Assembly: GCF_001686985.1 (NCBI RefSeq)
Contig: NZ_CP015318.1
Location: forward strand, 6,136,001 to 6,200,000
Source of the DNA: Mesorhizobium amorphae CCNWGS0123
Lineage (GTDB): Bacteria > Pseudomonadota > Alphaproteobacteria > Rhizobiales > Rhizobiaceae
Length of the DNA: 64,000 nucleotides
Direction: 5' to 3'
The notes below the pieces were generated by a model that saw nothing but the letters and a program-made list of their open reading frames with translations, had not been told where the DNA came from and searched no databases. A program made the translations under genes and the position numbers. Positions 26,889-35,557 of this stretch are shown in pieces (within the stretch, counting starts at the first letter, position 1; each line of letters opens with the position of its first letter).

Positions 26889-27695
26889 TCAGGCGACGAA
26901 TGCAGAGCCGCCGTTTTGCGCGACACTGCTGAGGTATCTTGCCGGCGGCATCCCAAGCGCCTTCTTGAACATGGTGATGAAGGCCGTGACGGAACCATAG
27001 CCGAGGTCGCCCGAAACCTGCTGCACGCTGGCACCGGAGGCCAGTTCTCGAATGGCGACGATCAAGTGCAATTGCTGGCGCCAGTGCCCGAAGCTCAGCC
27101 CTGTCTCCTTGACCACGAGGCGGGCGAGGCTGCTCTCGCTGAGCGCAACGCGGTTTGCCCATTCCGCCAGTGTGCTGCGATCGGCGGGATCATCCGCCAA
27201 CGCCTCGGCGATCCGCCGCAGGCGCGGCTCAGCTGAGATCGGCAGGTGCAATTGCTGCACAGGCATAAGCGGCAGTTCGGCGAGCAGCATCCCCGCCAGG
27301 CGGTCGCCTCTTGGTTCGTCCGGCGCGCAATCCGACAGTTCGATGATGAGCTCGCGCAGCAGAGGCGAGATCGAGAGCGTGCAGCACCGGTCCGGCAGCT
27401 CGGCAGCTCCGGGCTCGATGTAGACGAAGAAAATCCGCGCATTGGCGGTCGCGATGTTACTGTGCTCCATCTTGCTGGGCACCCACACGCCACAATGCGG
27501 CGGCACCATCCAAAGGCCGCTCGGAACACGACAGGTGACGCCGCCTCCGAGCGCAAAGACGAGTTGCCCTTTGCGATGCCAGTGCTCGGGCACCTCGGCC
27601 TTGGTCTCGGTCACGTCTACGCGAACGGCGATCGCTGGCGTGAGCACGTCATCGACGTCGAAATCCAGCCAGGGCCAGCGGAGCGGCTGTCTCAT
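26889..27695 (-). CDS. AraC-family transcriptional regulator
   Basis: The 268-aa product has an N-terminal cupin-like sensing domain (EVPEHWHRKGQLVFALGGG) and a C-terminal pair of helix-turn-helix motifs (about 168-260, WANRVALSESSLARLV and VQQVSGDLGYGSVTAFITMFKKALG). The second helix-turn-helix has the AraC signature. It is divergent from the quinone-oxidoreductase-like gene 128 bp away, the likely target. Codon use at this locus looks less G+C-rich than in the flanking genes. Confidence 0.9.
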   Translation of the reverse strand: MRQPLRWPWLDFDVDDVLTPAIAVRVDVTETKAEVPEHWHRKGQLVFALGGGVTCRVPSGLWMVPPHCGVWVPSKMEHSNIATANARIFFVYIEPGAAELPDRCCTLSISPLLRELIIELSDCAPDEPRGDRLAGMLLAELPLMPVQQLHLPISAEPRLRRIAEALADDPADRSTLAEWANRVALSESSLARLVVKETGLSFGHWRQQLHLIVAIRELASGASVQQVSGDLGYGSVTAFITMFKKALGMPPARYLSSVAQNGGSAFVA

Positions 27696-27822
27696 ACTTG
27701 ACTGCTTTTAGCGATCATTTGGCTTTATATCTAAATTTTTCAACCCCAAAAGTCGATAGGCTCAGGCCGTTATCGTCGCAATCCCGATCGCGACCCCAAC
27801 CGTCAATTCTCAAAGGTGGCCA

Positions 27823-28743
27823 ATGCTTGCCCTTGCTATCTCTCCCGACAGCCCCAACAGGCTGAAGCTAGCCGAGATCGACGAGCCAAACCTTTGTCCG
27901 AATGAAGCATTGGTGGCGGTCCACGCAACCTCGTTGAACCGCGGCGAACTGCGCCTGCTCACCATACGTCCGGCCGGCTGGGTACCCGGCCAGGACATCG
28001 TTGGGGTTGTCGAACGGGCGGCGGCCGATGGCTCCGGGCCAGCCGTAGGCACAAGCGTTGCGGCTCTGGTCGACCAGGCCGGCTGGGCCGAACGTGTCGC
28101 CGTTCCAACCGACCGTCTCGCCGTCCTGCCGGATGACGTCAGTTTCGTTTCCGCGGCCACGCTTCCGGTCGCGGGCGCGACGGCGCTGAGGACTTTACGC
28201 CATGGCGGCGACCTCGCCGGTCAGCGGGTCCTCATCACTGGCGCAAGCGGTGCGGTCGGCCGTTTCCAGATCCAGATCGCCCGCGAGCAAGGCGCTTCGG
28301 TGACAGCGATCGCCACGTCTCGGCACCACGATGATCTTCGCCACCTGGGAGCCGACCAGGTTGTCGAAACAATCGAGCGGGCCGAGGGGCTGTTTTCGCT
28401 GATCACCGAGTCGGTCGGCGGGGAAAGCCTCGCACACGCGATCGAACGCGTCGCACCTGGCGGGATCATCGTCATGTTCGGTTCGAGCAGTGGCGAACTC
28501 ACGCCGGTCGGCTTCCGCCAGTTCGTTCCGGGTCACGAGGGGGCGAGGCTGCAGACCTTCGCGTACTACACTTCCGGCTCGGGCATTGGCGCGGACATCG
28601 CCTCGCTGCTCGCTCTGGTGGCGGCTGGCCGGCTGGAACCCCGCGTGGCCTTGACCGTGCCGTGGACAGACATTGCCCAAGCCCTGGACGCACTGCGGCA
28701 GCGCAGCTTCAGCGGCAAGGCCGTTCTCACCATCGCCGGATGA
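27823..28743 (+). CDS. zinc-free MDR oxidoreductase (quinone reductase-like)
   Basis: The 306-aa NADPH-binding medium-chain reductase has an N-terminal GroES-like fold (TSLNRGELRLL, GWVPGQDIVGVVERAA) and the nucleotide-binding motif VLITGASGAVGRFQIQIAREQ. Zinc ligands of alcohol dehydrogenases are missing, which suits quinone or enone reduction. It is transcribed away from the AraC regulator and is probably controlled by it. The true substrate is unknown. Confidence 0.85.
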   Translation: MLALAISPDSPNRLKLAEIDEPNLCPNEALVAVHATSLNRGELRLLTIRPAGWVPGQDIVGVVERAAADGSGPAVGTSVAALVDQAGWAERVAVPTDRLAVLPDDVSFVSAATLPVAGATALRTLRHGGDLAGQRVLITGASGAVGRFQIQIAREQGASVTAIATSRHHDDLRHLGADQVVETIERAEGLFSLITESVGGESLAHAIERVAPGGIIVMFGSSSGELTPVGFRQFVPGHEGARLQTFAYYTSGSGIGADIASLLALVAAGRLEPRVALTVPWTDIAQALDALRQRSFSGKAVLTIAG

Positions 28744-28755
28744 GAGCCCGAAGCC

Positions 28756-29508
28756 TCAGACGTGCTGGCCACCGTTGATGTGGATTTCCGAGCCCGTCAC
28801 GTAGGACGCCTGCTGCGAGCACAGGAAGAAGATGATGTCGGCGACCTCGGCCGTGGCGCCGAGCCTTCTCAGCGGAATGGTCTCGACGATCTTGTCGGTG
28901 CCCGGCGACAGGATCGCCGTGTCGATCTCGCCTGGCGCGATCGCGTTGACGCGGATGCCGTGCGGGCCGAAATCATGCGCCATCTCGCGCGTCAGCGAAC
29001 CGAGCGCAGCCTTCGACGTCGCATAGGCTGTACCGGCGAAAGGATGAACGCGGGTGCCGGCGATCGAAGTGACGTTGACGATCGAACCTTTCGCCGATGC
29101 CAGCTCCTTGAACAGGCCTCTGGCCAGCATGATCGGCGCGAAGAAATTGACCTGGAACACGTCGCGCCAGACATGCATCGGCGTGTCGATCGAGTTCATA
29201 CGGCTGTTGCCGTCGCTGAGCTTCGGCGAAATGCCGGCGTTGTTGACCAGCGCATTGAGGTGTCCGCCATGCGCCTCCAGCCGGTGACGGATTTCAGAGA
29301 CGGCGATGCCGACATCCTCCTGGTCGGCGAGATCGACCTTGATGTGGTCCTCAGGCCCCGCCGGCCACGGACAGTCCTCGGCAAAAGCCTGGCGCGAGCA
29401 GGTGATGACGCGCCAGCCCTCGCGTGAAAAGCGCTTAACAGTGGCGTGACCGATGCCGCGGCTGGCGCCGGTCAGCACGATGGTCTTTCTGGTGTCGAGT
29501 TCAGCCAT
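28756..29508 (-). CDS. short-chain dehydrogenase/reductase (SDR)
   Basis: The 250-aa classical SDR has the cofactor motif TGASRGIGHATV, NNAG (VNNAGISPKL), and the catalytic Ser with YATSK (Tyr-x3-Lys). The C-terminal end has INGGQHV. NAD(P)-dependent oxidation or reduction of an alcohol or ketone is expected. The stop codon is 13 bp from the end of the convergent MDR gene. Confidence 0.9.
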   Translation of the reverse strand: MAELDTRKTIVLTGASRGIGHATVKRFSREGWRVITCSRQAFAEDCPWPAGPEDHIKVDLADQEDVGIAVSEIRHRLEAHGGHLNALVNNAGISPKLSDGNSRMNSIDTPMHVWRDVFQVNFFAPIMLARGLFKELASAKGSIVNVTSIAGTRVHPFAGTAYATSKAALGSLTREMAHDFGPHGIRVNAIAPGEIDTAILSPGTDKIVETIPLRRLGATAEVADIIFFLCSQQASYVTGSEIHINGGQHV

Positions 29509-29576
29509 GTCGCGATCTCCAGCCGGACATTTAGCGGAACGCCGATGCCGTGGCGAGGGGCGAGTTGGCGCTTAGA

Positions 29577-29620
29577 CCATGATCCCGAAAAGTGGAATCC
29601 GGTTTTCGGAAAAGATCATG
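29577..29620. repeat. intergenic palindrome, shared-core family copy 1
   Basis: The element CCATGATCCCGAAAAGTGG..CCGGTTTTCGG..GATCATGG is a near-perfect palindrome with core GAAAAGTG-N5-CGGTTTTC. It lies between the PBP and SDR genes. The same core occurs at two sites near 33.4-33.55 kb. It resembles the abundant palindromic elements of rhizobial genomes. Confidence 0.75.
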
Positions 29621-29672
29621 GGCAAACAAAGGGGTAGATCCCCATCCCGATTCCATCGGGATGGATCGGGCT

Positions 29673-31928
29673 CTACCCCCCGGTGAGGATGTCGAGGATC
29701 GAGGTCTGCCGCTTCTTCGTCGGGCCGCCGACATTGCCGGGCGGCACGGGATGCCCGACCGAAGCGGTGGTCCCACCGTCGCCCGGCATATCGAAACCGT
29801 CGGCATCGACCGTTTGGGCGGGCCGTGCCGGGCGACCGGGCGTGGGCGCCTGGGCAGCAGGCTGGGACTGGCCGACCGAAGCCTGCGGCACCGGCGCCGG
29901 TCCGACATCGGCCGACGGTATGTCGTCCGGCACGATCGTGTCCGATGGCGTCGACTTCCAGGTTCCGGGCAATGGCCGCACCGGCACGCCTTCATGCGCC
30001 GCGACCATGAATTCGTGCCAGGCCTGCGCCGGCAGCGCGCCGCCGGTGACCTTCTTCATTGCGCTGCCGTCATCATTGCCGAACCACACGCCGGTGGTCA
30101 GGTTGGCGGTGTAGCCGACGAACCAGGCGTCGCGCGAATTCTGGCTGGTACCGGTCTTGCCGGCCGACGGCCAGGCGAAGGCTGCCTTCTTGGCGGTGCC
30201 GATCTCGACCGTGCCGGTCATCATCGAGTTCATCATGCCGACGATTTCTGGTTTGACGACGCGCGGCGCACCGCCGCCACTGGCGTCATAGAGCACCTTG
30301 CCCTCGGTCGTGGTGATGCGGCGGATAAAATGGATGTCCGGCTTGTAGCCGCCATTGGCGAAGGGAACATAGGCCGAGGTCAGCTCGAGCGGCGTCACTT
30401 CGGAAGTGCCAAGCGCGATCGAAGTGTTGGCTTGCAGCTCGGACTGGATGCCCATGCGGTGCGCCGCCTCGACCACCGCGTCGGGCCCGACCTCCATGGT
30501 CAGCTGTGCCGCGACCGAGTTCAGCGACTTCGCCAGTGCCATCGCCAGCGTCACCTTGCCGAAATACTTGCCGCCGTAATTGTCCGGCGTCCATTTGCCG
30601 ATCTTGATCGGCGCATCGTTGCGCACGCTGTCCGGCGTGCGTCCGGCCTCAAGTGCAGCCATGTAGACGAACGGCTTGAAGGCAGAGCCGGGCTGCCGGC
30701 GTGCTTCGGAGGCGCGGTCGAACTGGCTGGTCGAATAGTCGTAGCCGCCGACCATGGCGCGCACGGCGCCGGAATCGTCGATCGACACCAGGGCGCCCTG
30801 GCTGACATTGAGCTTCTTGCCGCTCTCGTCGATCAGCCGCCGGATCGACTGTTCGGCGAGCTTCTGCAGCGTCAGGTCGACCGTGCTGTCGATGACGATG
30901 TCGCCGCGCACGTCGCCGATCAGGTCGGGCAATTCTTCCATGATGGTGTCGGCGACATAGTTTTCCGAGCCGGTCCAGTAGGACGGCGCACGCGTCGCCG
31001 GCGCACTCATCGCCGAGGTCAGCTCCTTGGCGCTGATCTTGCCTTCGTCGCGCATGGCGGCGAGCACCAGTTGCGCCCGGTCCTCGGCCGCCTTCGGGTC
31101 GCGCGCCGGCGACAGTCGCGACGGCGCTTTCAACAGGCCGGCCAGAAGCGCTGCCTCGGACAGAGTGACGTCGCGCGCACTCTTGCCGAAATAGCGCCGC
31201 GAAGCCGCCTCCACGCCATAGGCGCCGGAACCGAAATAGACCCGGTTGAGGTACATTTCGAGGATCTGGTCCTTGGTGTGCTTGTGCTCCAGCCACAACG
31301 CCAGCAGCACTTCCTGCACCTTGCGCTCGAGTGTGCGGTCCGGCGTCAGGAACAGGTTCTTGGCGAGCTGCTGGGTCAGCGTCGAGCCGCCTTGCGAGAA
31401 ATGTCCGCCAAGCACGTTGGTGACCATGGCGCGCGACAGGCCGATCGGGTCGATGCCGAAATGCGAATAGAAACGGCGATCCTCGATGGCGATGACAGCC
31501 TCGGGAATATAGGGCGACATTTCGTGCAGGCCGACCGCCTCGCCGCCGCTCATGCCACGATTGGCGAGCAATTGTCCGTCGGCCGAGACGATCTTGATGT
31601 TGGGCGCGCGGTCGGGGATCGACCAGGTCGTGGCCGCCGGCATCTTCGCGCCATAATAGACGACGATACCGGCCGCCGCGATGCCGCCCCAGATGCAGAG
31701 CACGAAGCACCAGTAGACCAGGCGGCCAAGCACGCCGAACAGGCCGCGTCGGCTGCGGCCGCGTCCACGGCGCGATGATTTTGCCTTTGCGGTTTTGCGG
31801 CCAGCGGAGGTTCTGCGATTGCCCGGCACGACGCGGTCCTCCTCGCTCACCGAAAACCCGGCCGAGGCTTTTGCCTGTGACGGGCCCTCGAAGCTGGGTT
31901 CGATGCGACTGTCTCTGCGGTTCGCCAT
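29673..31928 (-). CDS. class A penicillin-binding protein (PBP1A family, bifunctional)
   Basis: Builds peptidoglycan by glycan polymerisation and cross-linking in the periplasm. The 751-aa product has a basic cytoplasmic N-terminus with an Arg/Ser-rich stretch, one transmembrane helix (about 70-92), and a GT51 transglycosylase domain (IEDRRFYSHFGIDPIG, QGGSTLTQQLAKNLF). The transpeptidase domain carries PGSAFKPFVYMA (SxxK), SLNS (SxN-like) and SAGKTGTSQNSRDAW (KTG). The C-terminal tail is Pro/Gln-rich and disordered. Confidence 0.93.
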   Translation of the reverse strand: MANRRDSRIEPSFEGPSQAKASAGFSVSEEDRVVPGNRRTSAGRKTAKAKSSRRGRGRSRRGLFGVLGRLVYWCFVLCIWGGIAAAGIVVYYGAKMPAATTWSIPDRAPNIKIVSADGQLLANRGMSGGEAVGLHEMSPYIPEAVIAIEDRRFYSHFGIDPIGLSRAMVTNVLGGHFSQGGSTLTQQLAKNLFLTPDRTLERKVQEVLLALWLEHKHTKDQILEMYLNRVYFGSGAYGVEAASRRYFGKSARDVTLSEAALLAGLLKAPSRLSPARDPKAAEDRAQLVLAAMRDEGKISAKELTSAMSAPATRAPSYWTGSENYVADTIMEELPDLIGDVRGDIVIDSTVDLTLQKLAEQSIRRLIDESGKKLNVSQGALVSIDDSGAVRAMVGGYDYSTSQFDRASEARRQPGSAFKPFVYMAALEAGRTPDSVRNDAPIKIGKWTPDNYGGKYFGKVTLAMALAKSLNSVAAQLTMEVGPDAVVEAAHRMGIQSELQANTSIALGTSEVTPLELTSAYVPFANGGYKPDIHFIRRITTTEGKVLYDASGGGAPRVVKPEIVGMMNSMMTGTVEIGTAKKAAFAWPSAGKTGTSQNSRDAWFVGYTANLTTGVWFGNDDGSAMKKVTGGALPAQAWHEFMVAAHEGVPVRPLPGTWKSTPSDTIVPDDIPSADVGPAPVPQASVGQSQPAAQAPTPGRPARPAQTVDADGFDMPGDGGTTASVGHPVPPGNVGGPTKKRQTSILDILTGG

Positions 31929-32313
31929 GCGCTGTGCTATTTGTCCCGTGCCTATGGCGCTCCGGTTGCAGAGTAGATGCGGCGATTTAAGGGCGCGTTA
32001 AAGCGGCGGATTCGCAGCCCGTTGAATTGCCTTGGAAATTTCGAAACGCGCTGCTGCCCGTTGTCGCCGCCGTTACCGATGCTTTCCCGCGCGAAACAGG
32101 TTCTTTCATGCCTAGATAAGCCTTTCGCCCTGGTTTGCGCGGCGCGGTCAAATCCTGATCGAGGTTATTCCTTGGGGTTTCCCTTGGCCGCGCAATGTGA
32201 ACTCGCGCGGGAAAAAGTATTCGCTGCATAGCTGGCCTGTGGCTCGGTCACTGCTTGCCTTCGGCATCATCTTGCATTAGCGCGAAGATTTTCGGGGGCT
32301 TGGCGCTGCGAAC
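31929..32313. other. 385-bp divergent intergenic region, PBP / GT9
   Basis: This region separates the divergent class A PBP gene and the GT9 glycosyltransferase gene. I find no gene-like frame, terminator or clear operator in it. It must carry both promoters. Confidence 0.5.
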
Positions 32314-33396
32314 ATGAAGATTTCAGAAAAGCCAGTAGTCCTGGTGCTGACGCGCAATGAAAAGCTTGGGGACGCGATTTTGCGGGTTCCAGTCTACCGC
32401 GCGCTGAGGCTGGCTTTGCCCACTCATCGGATCGTCTGCGCATCTGATTTGGACACGGTGTGGCGCACAACATTGGCCCCCGTTCGACCCGAGCTTATCG
32501 ATGAAATTCTGGTCGATCAGCGCCTGTCCAGCATTTCGCAGATACGTGCGCTGATGCGCCGACTTGGCACGGTGGACCTCGTGTTGGATCTTCGCTCAAG
32601 CAAGGAAACACCCCGGAGCTATGTTGCAGCGGCAGGACTGCCTGCGCGCTACATTGCCAATTCGGTAGGCTTCGCTCTGCGACGCAATATTGCCGGCTTT
32701 TTCGAGCCCCGCCCCCCTACCAACGCCCTGCGATGGCATCGAATGGTCGAACTGGCCACTGACCGCCTTTTGCCTTTCGACGCCAAATTGCCCGTGTTCG
32801 AAAAGGCACGCGACGAGGCTTTGCGTCTCATTCCATCGGGCGAGCGCTTCATAGGCCTGTCTCCCGGCCCGACCATGAACAAATTCTGGCATCGGCAGAA
32901 ATGGACGGACCTCGCCAAACACATTGCCAGCGATGGCATCCTTCCTGTTTTCCTGCTCGGGCCTCAAGAAACCGAGCAGCGCAACTGGATTGAAAAGGAC
33001 GGCGTGTCGAAGGTTGTCGATGTCGGTTCGGTCCAGGATTCGGCGTTGCTTCCTTGGCTGTTCCACGCCCTCGCCGATCGTGCGATCTGCATTGTTGCCG
33101 CGGAGAGCGGGCTTGGACATCTGGTGGCCACTCGGCAAGGTGCACTGCTTACATTGGCAGGCCCGTCGAAAGCCCGCCTCTGGCGCCCGCTCACCCCGCA
33201 TCATTGGGTAGTGGAAGCGCGCGAGTTCGGGTCGAGGAAAACCGAGGATATACCTCTTGATGTCGTGGTTGCTCGCCTCCAGGAGATAGTCCGGTGGGCG
33301 TCGAACTCGGCGCCAGGCTCAACCCCTCATGACCAACCGAAAGTTGGCGTTGCTGGTATTCAGGCTGTCGGGGCGGTACCTGTCCCGATCATTTAA
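32314..33396 (+). CDS. glycosyltransferase family 9 (heptosyltransferase-like)
   Basis: The 360-aa product has the GT9 two-domain Rossmann layout: KLGDAILRVPVYRALRLALP at the N-terminus (Gly/Asp loop near the acceptor site) and LSPGPTMNKFWHRQKWTDLA plus VAAESGLGHLVATRQGALL near the nucleotide-sugar site. GT9 enzymes add heptose or related sugars to LPS core. The acceptor and sugar are unknown. Codon use looks less G+C-biased than in neighbours, and the 3' end is followed by palindromic repeats, which suggests lateral acquisition. Confidence 0.85.
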   Translation: MKISEKPVVLVLTRNEKLGDAILRVPVYRALRLALPTHRIVCASDLDTVWRTTLAPVRPELIDEILVDQRLSSISQIRALMRRLGTVDLVLDLRSSKETPRSYVAAAGLPARYIANSVGFALRRNIAGFFEPRPPTNALRWHRMVELATDRLLPFDAKLPVFEKARDEALRLIPSGERFIGLSPGPTMNKFWHRQKWTDLAKHIASDGILPVFLLGPQETEQRNWIEKDGVSKVVDVGSVQDSALLPWLFHALADRAICIVAAESGLGHLVATRQGALLTLAGPSKARLWRPLTPHHWVVEAREFGSRKTEDIPLDVVVARLQEIVRWASNSAPGSTPHDQPKVGVAGIQAVGAVPVPII

Positions 33397-33404
33397 CCCA
33401 TCGA

Positions 33405-33448
33405 GCAATTCCAGGAAAACTGTGAAACGGTTTTCCGTCCGGAATTGC
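33405..33448. repeat. intergenic palindrome, shared-core family copy 2
   Basis: Outer arms GCAATTCC / GGAATTGC enclose the core GAAAACTG-N5-CGGTTTTC. It lies just after the GT9 gene, between convergent genes. Confidence 0.7.
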
Positions 33449-33507
33449 TTCAAGAACAAAGGGATAGCGCGGTGCGGCATTTCCGTGAAACGATGAGCCG
33501 CTCTAAT

Positions 33508-33552
33508 GCATGTCGCCCAAAAGTGTGCAGCGGTTTTGGGATAACGACATGC
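33508..33552. repeat. intergenic palindrome, shared-core family copy 3
   Basis: Outer arms GCATGTCG / CGACATGC enclose the core CAAAAGTG-N5-CGGTTTTG. It is 60 bp after copy 2 in the same convergent spacer. Confidence 0.7.
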
Positions 33553-33568
33553 ATAAAAAACAAGAACC

Positions 33569-33610
33569 TAAAGCGCCTCGCATGAGGCCGTTCAGGCGCG
33601 ACGCGCTTTA
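33569..33610. repeat. palindrome overlapping the beta-propeller stop codon
   Basis: TAAAGCG and CGCTTTA bound a 42-bp imperfect palindrome that contains the inner stem CTCGCATGAG. The last three bases are the stop codon of the minus-strand beta-propeller gene. It probably forms the 3' end of that transcript. Confidence 0.55.
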
Positions 33611-34687
33611 GGCGCGCGTCAACTCCGGCTCGAGCCGCCGCACGTTCTGCCCGACGATCGACGCCAGCGAATAAAACGCCAGCGTCTGCTCTTCGCAGGT
33701 CAACGCCACGACATTGTTCGAGCGGTCGATGTCGAGACCCTTCGGACCGCCTTCCTCGTCGCTGTTCCTGCCGCGCAGGAAGGTCTCGTCGTCGAGGACG
33801 ACAAGCGAGCGCGACGGTGTGCGGCGTCCGCTCCAGCCGCCCTCTCTGTCATAGACGTGCAGCCTTGGACTGCCGGCGTCGGCGACAAGAACATGCCGGT
33901 CGTCAGCGGTGAAGCGCAGGCCGTGCGGGTAGTTGGCGTTCTCGAGAATCCCGGCCGGCTCGGTGTCGGGTCCGAGCGGTCCCGACAGGCTGTAGACTTT
34001 CACATCCCTGGTGCCATGGCTGCTGATGGCGACCCACTGGCCGTCATGGCTGAGCGCGATGCCGTCGGGAATATCGAGGCCCCGTTTCAGCAGCACCTGG
34101 TTCCTCAGCGCGCGATATCCCAGCCGCCGGTCGACGACATGACGGGTGACCTGGTGCGTATAGTTGTTGCAGACCAGCAGGCTGGTCCGGCTGGGTGACT
34201 CCCGCCTGACCGCGATCGAACCGGGCGTCCTCAACTTGCAGAACAGCCCGCTCTTGATCTGGCGGCGCGGCGAGATTTCAAGGCTTCTGCCGGCAGGCTC
34301 TCCCGAAGGCAGCGAAAATATGCCAACCCGCCCGTCGCGATTGGCGACAGCCAGGGTCCGATCGTCGATGAAATCGAGGCCGTGAACCTCGCCGATGCAG
34401 TCGGATGTCAGTTCCATGTAATCGTGGATCGTGACCTCGGGTCCAGCGGGGGCTGGCTCGACCTCGATCCGCAGGATCAGGCAGCGCTTTCGCCCAAAGC
34501 CGGCGACGGCCAAGAGCCGGTTGTCGGGCGAAAAGCGTACATCTTCCGTGCGCCCGATTGCCGAAAGCACGGCTCGGACAGCATCGCTGGCCCTGAAGTC
34601 GATCCGGGGTATCACCTGAGGCCTGACCTGAAGAGAGGAAGAATTGGAAGCTGCCCGCTGCCCCGCCTTGGCTTGAGACGCGGTCAT
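33608..34687 (-). CDS. cytoplasmic beta-propeller protein (WD40/SMP-30-like)
   Basis: The 359-aa product has no signal peptide or membrane helix. It shows at least four repeated blades, e.g. TEDVRFSPDNRLLAVAGFG, VHGLDFIDDRTLAVANRDG, PDGIALSHDGQWVAISSHG and PHGLRFTADDRHVLVADAG. The pattern fits a seven-bladed propeller of the WD40/YncE/lactonase type. Its function is unknown; propellers are binding scaffolds or hydrolases. It follows no operon partner. Confidence 0.7.
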   Translation of the reverse strand: MTASQAKAGQRAASNSSSLQVRPQVIPRIDFRASDAVRAVLSAIGRTEDVRFSPDNRLLAVAGFGRKRCLILRIEVEPAPAGPEVTIHDYMELTSDCIGEVHGLDFIDDRTLAVANRDGRVGIFSLPSGEPAGRSLEISPRRQIKSGLFCKLRTPGSIAVRRESPSRTSLLVCNNYTHQVTRHVVDRRLGYRALRNQVLLKRGLDIPDGIALSHDGQWVAISSHGTRDVKVYSLSGPLGPDTEPAGILENANYPHGLRFTADDRHVLVADAGSPRLHVYDREGGWSGRRTPSRSLVVLDDETFLRGRNSDEEGGPKGLDIDRSNNVVALTCEEQTLAFYSLASIVGQNVRRLEPELTRA

Positions 34688-34750
34688 AGAACCTTGTCCG
34701 CGCCTGTCCGGTCAAGCGGTGGGCCAACTGGAGGCGTCAATCCGGCGTGA

Positions 34751-34897
34751 TCAATTCTGCTGGATCGAAATGCCCTTGTCGTCGATCTTCAGCTCCACGC
34801 CCTTCGGCTTGGCCTGCTCGCGATAGACATAGACGCCAAGGGCGATGACGACCACGACGAGCGCGCCGATGATCAAATAGAGCATGTTCTGTTTCAT
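34751..34897 (-). CDS. 48-aa single-pass membrane protein
   Basis: A short frame opens at 34897 with ATG, preceded by AAAAGGGC. It encodes MKQNMLYLIIGALVVVVIAL followed by GVYVYREQ, then a charged tail KPKGVELKIDDKGIS ending IQQN. It has one transmembrane helix (about 5-24). It lies just downstream of the GlsB-like gene on the same strand, so the two may be cotranscribed. No function is known. Confidence 0.65.
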   Translation of the reverse strand: MKQNMLYLIIGALVVVVIALGVYVYREQAKPKGVELKIDDKGISIQQN

Positions 34898-34921
34898 GGC
34901 GCGCCCTTTTGCTGTCGTGCG

Positions 34922-35176
34922 TCAGGCTCGTTTCAAGACCTTGACCACCAGCAACAGGATGATGGCGCCGATCGTGGCATTGATGATGGCGGCGAGAATG
35001 CCGCCGCCAATGGCAAAGCCAAGTCTTGGGAAAAGCCAGCCGGCGATGAAGGCGCCGATAATGCCGACGATGATGTTGCCAACCAGGCCGAAGCCGAAGC
35101 CTGAGACGACGAGGCCGGCGAGCCAGCCGGCGATGGCGCCAATGATGATGAAGATGATAAGGCTTTCGATACCCAT
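34922..35176 (-). CDS. GlsB/YeaQ/YmgE-family stress-response membrane protein
   Basis: The 84-aa protein (start MGIESLIIF at 35176, GGAGGAA just upstream) has three Gly-rich transmembrane helices: IIGAIAGWLAGLVVSG, GNIIVGIIGAFIAGWLF and IIGAIILLLVVKVLKRA. This is the transglycosylase-associated/GlsB family, commonly induced by stress; its molecular role is unknown. Confidence 0.85.
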   Translation of the reverse strand: MGIESLIIFIIIGAIAGWLAGLVVSGFGFGLVGNIIVGIIGAFIAGWLFPRLGFAIGGGILAAIINATIGAIILLLVVKVLKRA

Positions 35177-35281
35177 TAATTCCTCCGAGCAAAGGGCGAC
35201 GGCGGAGCGAAAGCCCCGAATCGGCCTCGATATCAACGACTTCAGGCTATGCGAAAGCAGCCGGCCCCGCCAGCGGCAGCG

Positions 35282-35485
35282 TCAGTCGTCGTCACTCTCC
35301 TCGAAGGTGGGCCGCCAGCTCGTCGGTTCGACCCGCTTTTGCGTATCACTGTCGATATAGGTCCACCAGGCACCGTCGCGATACTGCGCGATGGATTCGT
35401 TGATCACGCTGTTGGCGTCTTTCCAGTAGACGGTAACCCTGGAACCGTCCGTCGGCGCGGTCGATATAGGCTTGCGGTCTGCCAT
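35282..35485 (-). CDS. small protein of unknown function
   Basis: The 67-aa product (MADRKPISTAPTDGSRV...) has the pattern 'ISTAP-x-DGSRV ... WW ... WRP', which recurs in many small alphaproteobacterial proteins. It has no signal or membrane segment and ends in an acidic EESDDD. I chose 35485 over 35506 because GAGGG lies 6 nt upstream of it. Confidence 0.65.
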   Translation of the reverse strand: MADRKPISTAPTDGSRVTVYWKDANSVINESIAQYRDGAWWTYIDSDTQKRVEPTSWRPTFEESDDD

Positions 35486-35557
35486 GTCTTCCCTCTTCGA
35501 GGTCATCCCTCTTTGAGCCGAAGGAACGCGGCCAGCGGCGCCCGGGTTCCGAAGCCA

